A stretch of 8,891 bases of DNA from Actinomycetes bacterium (GTDB lineage Bacteria > Actinomycetota > Humimicrobiia > JAHJRV01): positions 1-8,891 of the forward strand of contig JAUWOM010000040.1 in NCBI GenBank assembly GCA_030612085.1, in the 5' to 3' direction. A model generated the notes under the pieces. That model was not told the origin of the DNA, did not search any database, and was given only the letters and a program-made list of their open reading frames with translations. How positions within the stretch are numbered: the stretch's first letter is position 1; each line of letters starts with the position of its first letter. The position numbers and the translations under genes were made by a program. Below, piece after piece: positions 1 through 5,327 of the stretch.

Positions 1-930
1 GATAGGATTTTTACCAGCAGCTGCCTCTGTACTCATGGGTCTATTAAGTGCTATTACACCATTTACTCTGTTTCCTCGACCTACCTGACCACAATCAGCA
101 CCTTCAGCTGAGGTACCTATAACCGTTAAATACATACCTTCTACTCCACGCTTAGGGTCATCGAGAGTGTTAATATCGATATTAACTTTATCAAAATTCA
201 GGTTATTTTTACTTATAAAATCTGAAATAGCTAATTGAATTTCTTTTTTGCGATCGAAATATTTTTTCTCACTACCAATAAATCTATCAACAAAAGCCAT
301 GGCTATTGTGAGAGTTAGATTTCTCTTCTGTCTGTAAGCCATAACTTTAATATCCTCTCCACACTCAGGAAATTTTTCCTTAAATTCTTTTGAATTAAGA
401 AATTTTTCTATATTAATTACTATTTTTTCAGTTTCAGTAAAAGGAGCATAACCAACTGAAGCTGAAGTATCATTTGCTCCAATAACTTCTCTATCAAAAA
501 TATCCATTAGTTCTGGGGAACCAGGTTTTATCTCATTTTGATAAATAACATGTTTTTCTGGATCCACAAAACGTAAATTATCTTTGAACCATTTTTTGGC
601 TGTATCTATAGCTATCTCTCCAACGGGAATCTTCTTATCTTTATATTCATAAACAGCTCTATCCCCAAATACTAATCGCATAGGTTCATCAATAGTTCCA
701 CCACCTATTTTAGGACTTGACTTACCTGCTACTAATAATGCCTTATCAATATTATGATGAGCTATTTTTCCAAAAACATTCATATATTCTTTACATAAGG
801 CAACAGAAACCTTCTCCATAATAGCATCACAAATTGAATCAGGATGTCCTATTCCTTTTCGTTCTACTAACTCTACCTGTTGTTTCTCAACAAGACTGCT
901 TTTCAATTCTTCAATTGAGATGTTTCTCAT
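1..930 (-). CDS. mat: S-adenosylmethionine synthetase, archaeal type (partial, 3' end beyond window)
   Basis: Makes S-adenosylmethionine from ATP and methionine in the cytoplasm. The first 310 codons are visible; the family is usually about 400 residues, so roughly the last quarter lies left of position 1. I translated this from the minus strand and the frame is open to the window edge. Residues 22-32 read VERKGIGHPDS, residues 151-164 GANDTSASVGYAPF, and residues 277-293 GADCGQVGRGNRVNGVI, followed by NRPMSTEAAAGKNP. These are hallmarks of the archaeal MAT family (PF01941/COG1812), not of bacterial MetK. ATG at 930 is preceded by AAGGGAGA at a good distance. The gene is divergent from the phosphoesterase at 1098. 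An archaeal-type MAT in an otherwise bacterial gene set is a taxonomic hint and may reflect old transfer. Family assignment is secure. Confidence 0.95.
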   Translation of the reverse strand, partial: MRNISIEELKSSLVEKQQVELVERKGIGHPDSICDAIMEKVSVALCKEYMNVFGKIAHHNIDKALLVAGKSSPKIGGGTIDEPMRLVFGDRAVYEYKDKKIPVGEIAIDTAKKWFKDNLRFVDPEKHVIYQNEIKPGSPELMDIFDREVIGANDTSASVGYAPFTETEKIVINIEKFLNSKEFKEKFPECGEDIKVMAYRQKRNLTLTIAMAFVDRFIGSEKKYFDRKKEIQLAISDFISKNNLNFDKVNIDINTLDDPKRGVEGMYLTVIGTSAEGADCGQVGRGNRVNGVIALNRPMSTEAAAGKNPI

Positions 931-978
931 ATGCTTCTCCCTTAAATTAAAACTAAGTAATAAAAATTTAATTTTGAA

Positions 979-1007
979 ATGATATAATATTATGCATTAT
1001 ATTGCAA
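979..1007 (-). promoter_or_regulatory. Candidate sigma-70 promoter of the mat gene
   Basis: On the minus strand TTGCAA (1007-1002) and TATCAT (984-979) are separated by 17 bases. Transcription would start near 972, giving a leader of about 42 bases before the ATG at 930. The -35 box departs from consensus and the region is very AT-rich, so this is only a candidate. Confidence 0.4.
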
Positions 1008-1010
1008 ACA

Positions 1011-1039
1011 TTGTGTTAATCTCAAATTTTAAGTAAAAT
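1011..1039 (+). promoter_or_regulatory. Weak candidate promoter for the phosphoesterase gene
   Basis: TTGTGT (1011-1016) and TAAAAT (1034-1039) are separated by 17 bases. The -10 box is one base from consensus but the -35 box keeps only TTG. The -10 box overlaps the inverted repeat at 1023-1042. Confidence 0.25.
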
Positions 1040-1042
1040 TTG
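1023..1042. repeat. Perfect 8-bp inverted repeat in the mat/phosphoesterase intergenic region
   Basis: CAAATTTT (1023-1030) and AAAATTTG (1035-1042) are exact reverse complements around the 4-base spacer AAGT. It could be an operator overlapping the candidate -10 box or a weak leader hairpin. The arms are almost all A/T, so chance is a real alternative. Confidence 0.35.
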
Positions 1043-1097
1043 AAAAATACATAATATTCAAGAGTTTACCTATAAATTTTAATGAAAGGGAAAAAAT

Positions 1098-1835
1098 TTG
1101 AAATATGCGATAATTTCAGATATTCATTCCAATTTGGAAGCTTTCCAGGTAGTGATTGATAGGATACATCAGGAAAAAGTAGATAAAATAATCTGTTTAG
1201 GAGATTTGGTTGGTTATAATGCAAATCCGAATGAGTGCATTGAATTGGCTAAGGATGAAAATATTCAATGTATTTTGGGAAATCACGATGCAGCTGTTAT
1301 TGGAAAAGCAGATATAAATTTTTTTAACATCATTGCAAAACAAGCTATTCTCTGGACAAAAAAGATGATTTCCCCTAAGAACTTCATATTTTTAGAGAGT
1401 CTCAGTGAGAATTGTTCTATTGATTCAGATTTTTTTATTGTTCATGGTTCTCCGGTAAATAGGGATGAATATATATTTACACTGCAAGAAGCAAGACATC
1501 ATTTTGAATATCTTTTAAAAAATTCCATAAATTTATGTTTTTTTGGACATACACATAGAAGAGCTATATATCATCATACTCTAAAAGGCAACTTCAAAGA
1601 CCATACTGGAAAAGAGTTATTAAAACTTAGAAAAATGGACTATTATATGATAAATCCTGGCGGAGTGGGTCAACCAAGAGATTACGATTCAAGGTCGTCG
1701 TTTCTATTTTACGATTCAGATAAAAATAAAATAGAAATGATAAGGTTGGAATATGATATAGAAAAATGCGCGCAGAAGGTTTTAGATGCAGGTTTAGACA
1801 CAAAGTTAGCTCAGCGTCTATTTTTTGGCATGTAA
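1098..1835 (+). CDS. Calcineurin-like metallophosphoesterase (YfcE/ApaH-like superfamily)
   Basis: A 245-residue single-domain cytoplasmic phosphoesterase with a two-metal site. Family motifs are in order: SDIHSN (D8, H10), GDLVGY (D36), GNHD (N62, H63), VHGSP (H116) and GHTHR (H151, H153). NPGGVGQPRD at 186-195 is a close variant of the GSVGQPRD segment common in this subgroup. All expected metal ligands are present, so it should be active, but the substrate cannot be read from the sequence (phosphodiesters and nucleotides are typical). Translation probably starts at TTG 1098: AAAGGG sits about 7 bases upstream, and the next codons encode KYAIISDIH, the natural N terminus of this fold. It is divergent from mat and converges on the hexapeptide protein gene with only 14 bases between the two stop codons and no visible terminator. 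Confidence 0.92.
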   Translation: MKYAIISDIHSNLEAFQVVIDRIHQEKVDKIICLGDLVGYNANPNECIELAKDENIQCILGNHDAAVIGKADINFFNIIAKQAILWTKKMISPKNFIFLESLSENCSIDSDFFIVHGSPVNRDEYIFTLQEARHHFEYLLKNSINLCFFGHTHRRAIYHHTLKGNFKDHTGKELLKLRKMDYYMINPGGVGQPRDYDSRSSFLFYDSDKNKIEMIRLEYDIEKCAQKVLDAGLDTKLAQRLFFGM

Positions 1836-1849
1836 TTTACTTCTTAAGT

Positions 1850-2386
1850 TTATTCTTTGTCAATTTTTATTTCTTTTAGGCTTTTGATATATCTTTTTGC
1901 AAGATTAACATAAGTATCTTTAAAATATTCATATTCTTTTTTGTAATCCTCTTTTATCTCACCAATAATTTTTGCTGGAACACCAACACAAATTTTACCA
2001 TCAGGAATCTTTTGGTTTTGTTTTACGACTGCTCCTTCTCCTACAACTGCCCATTCTCCTACAAATGCCCAATCACTGATGATTGCTCCCATTCCTATCA
2101 CTGCATTATCTTTTATAGTGCATCCATGTAATGTAGAGGCATGACCTACATTCACTCTATTTCCAGTTTTACATATCTCATTTGGCCTGGCATGGACAAC
2201 ACAGTTCTCCTGAACACTTGTTTCATTTCCAATTACAACTTTACCATAATCACCTTTTATTCTTGCCCCAGGACCAATAAAGCAACCATCACCTATAGTA
2301 ACATCTCCAATTATGGAAGCTGATTTACTGATATAAGTATTTATTCCGATCTTCGGTATTTTTCCCTCAAATTCATAAACCGACAT
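1850..2386 (-). CDS. Gamma-carbonic anhydrase-like hexapeptide-repeat protein (PaaY/YrdA family)
   Basis: A 178-residue left-handed beta-helix protein built from hexapeptide repeats such as IGDVTIGDGCFIGPGA and IKDNAVIGMGAIISD, with a C-terminal helix at about residues 145-175. The three histidines that bind metal in gamma-class carbonic anhydrases are present: H65 (VVHA), H82 (VGHA) and H87 (LHG). The arginine of the usual RGD segment is lysine here (IKGD, residues 43-46), and Q59-E60 replaces the common QD. It may be a carbonic anhydrase, a PaaY-like thioesterase or an uncharacterised acyltransferase-fold protein. I place the start at ATG 2386, because AGGAGG (2394-2399) lies 7 bases upstream. 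An in-frame ATG at 2413 would put that site inside the coding region and add 9 residues (MNNILGGRR) that look like translated leader. Family assignment is secure; substrate is not. Confidence 0.9.
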   Translation of the reverse strand: MSVYEFEGKIPKIGINTYISKSASIIGDVTIGDGCFIGPGARIKGDYGKVVIGNETSVQENCVVHARPNEICKTGNRVNVGHASTLHGCTIKDNAVIGMGAIISDWAFVGEWAVVGEGAVVKQNQKIPDGKICVGVPAKIIGEIKEDYKKEYEYFKDTYVNLAKRYIKSLKEIKIDKE

Positions 2387-2393
2387 TCTTCTT

Positions 2394-2399
2394 CCTCCT
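2394..2399 (-). promoter_or_regulatory. Strong Shine-Dalgarno that fixes the hexapeptide protein start
   Basis: AGGAGG on the minus strand, 7 bases from ATG 2386. It is the strongest ribosome binding site in this part of the window and argues against starting at ATG 2413. Confidence 0.8.
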
Positions 2400-2445
2400 A
2401 ATATGTTATTCACTTAATATTTATTAACAATTTTTTTTTCAGTCT

Positions 2446-2469
2446 CTCATATTTGATGAGCTTATTATA
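2446..2469 (-). promoter_or_regulatory. Candidate -10 box and small inverted repeat upstream of the hexapeptide protein gene
   Basis: TATAAT on the minus strand (2469-2464) is an exact -10 hexamer; no good -35 is visible 16-18 bases further up. CTCAT (2446-2450) and ATGAG (2456-2460) form a 5-bp inverted repeat where transcription would begin, a possible operator or leader hairpin. Confidence 0.3.
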
Positions 2470-2497
2470 TCTATTACCTTTTTAACTTAAATTCTAA

Positions 2498-2623
2498 TTA
2501 TAATGAAAAATTACTTTCTTTAGTTAATTTAATATATGATTCTTTATCTCCCTCTTTTGATAATAAGTATAAAAATGTCTCAAGTTTTGAAACTTTAAGA
2601 ATTAATTTTTCAAAAAAAATATT
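2498..2623 (-). pseudogene. Possible decayed gene fragment, unidentified
   Basis: A minus-strand frame of 41 codons lies between stop codons with no start codon. Its middle reads KLETFLYLLSKEGDKESYIK, a mix of charged and helical residues more protein-like than typical AT-rich noise. No family is recognised. A frame this short can easily occur by chance. Confidence 0.15.
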
Positions 2624-2885
2624 TTATGATTACTATTAAATTTTATATACTTTTTAAATTTTATTCTCTTTGCTATAATAATTAGTCCTTATTTAGAAAT
2701 TTGTAAGTGGGAGTATGAATATAATTATATCTGGTACAGAGTAGTCATTTATGAAAAATTTTATTTTTTTATGGCTTTTAAGAAATTTTCAATATTATTT
2801 TAAAAATAAAATAAAATTGGATTAAAATTTAAATATAGTGATGGTTTAATACACTAAAAGTAAAATATTGATTTGAGGGTTTGAT

Positions 2886-3485
2886 ATGGATTGTCATAAG
2901 AGAAAGGGAAATAAAAAATATAATAAATATAATAGAATTGGAATTGATTTAGATGGAGTAGTTGCAAATTTTACTAGCTATACACTCCCAATGCTAAACA
3001 AAATGTATAATGTCAATTTAAAAAGGGAAGATATTACACATTACAATTACGAAAAAATACTCAAAATCTCAAAAGATGAAATAGGGAAGTTCTGGGAAGA
3101 AGTAAAAAATAAACAAGTTTTTAGATATCTAAAACCAATTAAAGGAGCATTAAAATCATTATCTTTACTTTCAGATAAGGAAATATATTTCTTTTCAATG
3201 AGACCAGAATATTATAAAGATGACACAATAGCATGGTTAAAGGATAATAATATAGATTACTGCAAATTACATGTTGGACAGGAAGATAAAAGTATAGCAG
3301 TTCTTGAAGAGAAAATTGATATTTTCATAGAAGATAATTTATTACAAGCTATTATGGTTTCAGAAGTAGGGATTAAAACTCTACTTTTTAATCAACCCTG
3401 GAATCATTATGATAAAGAATTACCCCCACTCTGTAAAAGAGTCTATAATTGGGATGAAATTATAAAAATTATATGTGATTCTTAA
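2886..3485 (+). CDS. HAD-superfamily 5'(3')-deoxyribonucleotidase-like protein (NT5C type)
   Basis: A 199-residue soluble phosphatase of the haloacid dehalogenase superfamily, most like NT5C-type nucleotidases (PF06941) that dephosphorylate (deoxy)nucleoside monophosphates. Motif I is GIDLDGVVANF with nucleophile D21 and acid/base D23. Motif II is FFSMRP with S104, motif III probably K135 (GQEDK), and motif IV IFIEDN with E149 and D150. A cap domain fits between residues 30 and 95. The C terminus (FNQPWNHY, then RVYNWDEI) is typical of this subgroup. GAGGG at 2875-2879 supports the ATG at 2886. About 17 basic, Asn/Lys-rich residues precede the fold, with no later ATG near motif I. It converges on vapC across a 66-base gap with no GC-rich terminator. 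Superfamily is certain; substrate is inferred. Confidence 0.88.
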   Translation: MDCHKRKGNKKYNKYNRIGIDLDGVVANFTSYTLPMLNKMYNVNLKREDITHYNYEKILKISKDEIGKFWEEVKNKQVFRYLKPIKGALKSLSLLSDKEIYFFSMRPEYYKDDTIAWLKDNNIDYCKLHVGQEDKSIAVLEEKIDIFIEDNLLQAIMVSEVGIKTLLFNQPWNHYDKELPPLCKRVYNWDEIIKIICDS

Positions 3486-3551
3486 ATCTACTGATTTTAA
3501 AATTATTAAATTTCTTCTATAAATACTTCACTTTTTAATTATTTAGTATAT

Positions 3552-3950
3552 TTAGGAAACTAAATGAATTTTGGTGACTTTCTGGATTTCCTTGAAATGC
3601 TCATCTAAAGTAAAAATCTGACAATTATGTTCCTGAGCTATAACAGCAATATAACAATCAATTAAATTGACAGTTTCACTTTTCCTTTTCAGGTTATAAG
3701 AAAGTTTTCCAGCTTTGAACCAACTATCTTCTTTTTGATCAATGATGTTGAAAGCATCAATAAAATCCTCTATTATAGAAATTTCCTTTTCTGATTTAGC
3801 ACCCTGAATTAATTCAGCAATGACTATCTTTGGAACATAAACTTCATCCTCTGAAAGTATTTTATCTACCTTTTCTGAGAGAATGAAGGATTTATTTTTA
3901 AAATAATCTATCCAGATTGAAGTATCTATCAAAACTTTCTTATCGTTCAT
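3552..3950 (-). CDS. vapC: VapC-type PIN-domain toxin ribonuclease
   Basis: A 132-residue PIN-domain protein, the usual VapC length. VapC toxins are Mg2+-dependent endoribonucleases that cut specific RNAs such as tRNAs and are held inactive by VapB. The acidic residues expected for the active site are all visible: D9 (LIDTSIWIDYF), E46 (IAELIQGA), D98 (NLIDCYIAVIA) and D116 (FTLDEHF). The toxin should therefore be catalytically competent. Its ATG overlaps the end of vapB by 11 bases (3940-3950), consistent with translational coupling in one operon. The RNA target cannot be deduced. The stop codon faces the stop of the nucleotidase gene, with no obvious terminator between them. Confidence 0.94.
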   Translation of the reverse strand: MNDKKVLIDTSIWIDYFKNKSFILSEKVDKILSEDEVYVPKIVIAELIQGAKSEKEISIIEDFIDAFNIIDQKEDSWFKAGKLSYNLKRKSETVNLIDCYIAVIAQEHNCQIFTLDEHFKEIQKVTKIHLVS

Positions 3951-4137
3951 AATGCCTTATTTCTTCAGCTGTTAAATCAAACTCCATTTTGCCTTTCATG
4001 AATTTGATCTTCTCTATTTTTTTTCGTCTAAGGTACTCATTAATGGCTTCCCTAACTGCAGAGGCCTTACTCTTTGTCTTTGTTTCTTTTAAAAGTCTAT
4101 CTAAAATTTCTTTCTTGATTGTTACTGTGGATCTCAT
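3940..4137 (-). CDS. vapB: VapB-type antitoxin, ribbon-helix-helix
   Basis: A 65-residue antitoxin. The N-terminal MRSTVTIKKEILDRLLKE is a ribbon-helix-helix start of the kind that binds DNA as a dimer. The segment KASAVREAINEYLRRKK continues it, and the C-terminal acidic tail (residues about 45-65, ending EEIRHYER) would wrap the toxin. This matches VapB antitoxins of the PF09957 type. I choose ATG 4137: AAGGGAGA lies at 4149-4142, directly upstream. A TTG-initiated extension to 4197 is rejected because that TTG is the first half of the operon's own -35 box. The gene is followed by vapC with an 11-base overlap. Autoregulation through the upstream repeats is expected from the family but not shown. 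Confidence 0.9.
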   Translation of the reverse strand: MRSTVTIKKEILDRLLKETKTKSKASAVREAINEYLRRKKIEKIKFMKGKMEFDLTAEEIRHYER

Positions 4138-4168
4138 AACATCTCCCTTAATTAATTTTGCACAAATT

Positions 4169-4197
4169 ATATTAACAAAATACTTCATTTTTGTCAA
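4169..4197 (-). promoter_or_regulatory. Promoter of the vapBC operon
   Basis: On the minus strand a perfect -35 TTGACA (4197-4192) and TAATAT (4174-4169) are separated by exactly 17 bases. Transcription should begin near 4162, about 25 bases before the vapB start codon. Confidence 0.75.
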
Positions 4198-4214
4198 GCT
4201 AACTTTATTTTTAA

Positions 4215-4254
4215 ATGCATAATATTATTTTTATTTATTGTGCATTATATTATC
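4215..4254. repeat. Paired AT-rich repeats upstream of the vapBC promoter
   Basis: ATGCATAATATTAT (4215-4228) and GTGCATTATATTAT (4240-4253) are 14-base direct repeats differing at two positions, about 20-60 bases upstream of the vapBC -35 box. They could be binding sites for the VapB dimer or another regulator. The first copy recurs exactly, in inverse orientation, at 984-997 in front of mat. Confidence 0.35.
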
Positions 4255-4286
4255 ACAATTTTCATTAAGATATTCATAAACTTAAC

Positions 4287-4625
4287 TTTAGAAAGTAAAG
4301 TGATATTAGAATAGATGATATAATAATCTTTCACAAACTTGGAAAAGAAGAAATCAAGAAAATAGTTGATTTGTAGGTTAAATGTTTAAAAGAACGATTA
4401 AAAGTCAAAAATATTGACATTGAAATAACTAATAAAGCTAAAGAACTCTTAGCAAATAAAGGATATGAACCAGCTTATGGAGCTAGACCACTTGAGAGGG
4501 TTATAGAAAAAGACATACAGGATAAACTGGTTATGAAACTTCTTTCTAGAGAGTTTAATGAAGGAGATTTTGTACTAATAGATACTAAAGGTGATCAACT
4601 GACTTTTAAGAGAAAAAAATCATAA
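4287..4625 (+). pseudogene. clpB: clpB remnant (C-terminal end only, two in-frame stops)
   Basis: The frame reads IRIDDIIIFHKLGKEEIKKI, then VDL, a TAG stop (4374-4376), then VKCLKERL and on through ANKGYEPAYGARPLERVI and DKLVMKLLSREFNEGDF to a TAA at 4623-4625. This is the small (C-terminal) subdomain of the second AAA+ domain of the ClpB disaggregase, including the GARPL arginine motif. Intact ClpB would have Gln at the TAG and Arg where TGT encodes Cys in VKC; both are single C-to-T changes. Further upstream, TTTAGA (4287-4292) aligns with the FRPEFLNR motif, but a TAA (4296-4298) falls where Glu is expected. No ATPase core or start codon remains within the preceding intergenic DNA. The fragment lies between vapBC and the deformylase gene and cannot make a working chaperone. 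Confidence 0.88.
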
Positions 4626-4731
4626 AGAAAAAATTATCAATTTTAATTCCTTATATATAAGATTATTGAGTGTATTTAAACTACTAGGATTCAGTTTAGT
4701 TCTACTAATTCATAGACTATAAGGAGAAAAA

Positions 4732-5229
4732 ATGGCAGTTAGAGATGTTTTACTATTAGGAAATCCAAAATTGTACCAAGTATGTGACCCAATTAAACAT
4801 GATGAGTTGGAACTGTTGAAACCAGTTATTACAGACTTAAAAGATACATTATTGGATTTTCGTAAAAACTATGGTGCTGGTCGAGCAATAGCTGCTCCAC
4901 AAATTGGTATTATGAAAAGAATTATCTATATGGAAATAGATAAGTCTCAGGTTTTTATTAATCCAATAATTACAAACAAAAGTAAAGAGATGATACAGCT
5001 TTGGGATGATTGCATTTGTTTTCCAAACTTACTTGTCTATGTCAGCAGGTATGCAAGGTGTGATATTAGATTTCTTGATTTTGAATGGAAAGAGCATAAC
5101 ATGACCTTGAAGGATGATTTATCGGAGCTATTACAACATGAATGTGATCATTTGGATGGGATATTAGCTGTATCAAGAGCCATAGATGGTCGGTCTTTTG
5201 CACTGCGATCTCAACGTAAATTCCTCTAA
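4732..5229 (+). CDS. def: Peptide deformylase family protein, divergent motifs
   Basis: A 165-residue protein of the peptide deformylase fold, which removes the formyl group from N-terminal Met of new proteins using a metal bound by one Cys and two His. Motif I reads GRAIAAPQIG (residues 50-59), where classical enzymes have G-x-G-x-A-A-P-Q. Motif II reads DDCICFPNL (92-100) instead of the usual EGCLS, but the metal-binding cysteine C94 is kept. Motif III is QHECDHLDG (135-143), giving H136, catalytic E137 and H140, intact. The metal site is therefore complete and an active hydrolase is likely. The altered motifs place it outside the standard Def groups, so a different N-acyl substrate is possible. 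AAGGAG at 4721-4726 supports the ATG. It stands alone, without fmt beside it, and converges on tnaA. Confidence 0.85.
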   Translation: MAVRDVLLLGNPKLYQVCDPIKHDELELLKPVITDLKDTLLDFRKNYGAGRAIAAPQIGIMKRIIYMEIDKSQVFINPIITNKSKEMIQLWDDCICFPNLLVYVSRYARCDIRFLDFEWKEHNMTLKDDLSELLQHECDHLDGILAVSRAIDGRSFALRSQRKFL

Positions 5230-5327
5230 TTTCTAAATATTATTTAGGACTTGCAACATATTAAAATAAATTGAAGTGTAGAGCTAAATGAGTTAAACAC
5301 ATATCTTTTAAGAGTTAAAAAATTAAT

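Larger units (their letters stand above)
2414..2885. other. Gene-free AT-rich stretch of about 470 bases
   Basis: Holds the leader and candidate -10 of the minus-strand hexapeptide gene, a short minus-strand open frame (2498-2623), and a TATAAT hexamer on the plus strand at 2674-2679. A GTGGGAG site at 2707-2713 leads only to a nine-codon frame (2715-2744). The Shine-Dalgarno GAGGG of the next gene is at 2875-2879. I see no RNA gene, terminator or recognisable protein remnant with known identity. Confidence 0.6.

Noticed and set aside
2141..2323. Plus-strand open frame opposite the hexapeptide protein gene
   Set aside because: Shadow of a clearly coding minus-strand gene; no binding site or family resemblance.
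2387..2413. Nine-residue N-terminal extension of the hexapeptide protein
   Set aside because: The extension encodes the AGGAGG binding site of the internal ATG and does not resemble the family N terminus.
2715..2825. Two tiny plus-strand frames (2715-2744 and 2751-2825) after a TATAAT hexamer
   Set aside because: Nine and 24 codons. The first has a purine-rich site but stops at once; the second has none. No conserved features, so not called as genes.
3989..4222. Plus-strand open frame opposite vapB
   Set aside because: Its hydrophobic, Phe/Leu/Ile-rich translation is what the reverse of an AT-rich, Lys-rich gene gives; it also covers the vapBC promoter.
4374..4376. TAG read as Gln (stop-codon reassignment or readthrough) in the clpB fragment
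   Set aside because: A TAA also interrupts the upstream part and the N-terminal majority of ClpB is missing. All other genes end at ordinary stops, so decay explains it.
5233..5247. CTAAAT-ATT-ATTTAG palindrome as a terminator between the deformylase and tnaA genes
   Set aside because: Six A/T-rich pairs with a 3-base loop and no T tract; too weak to call.
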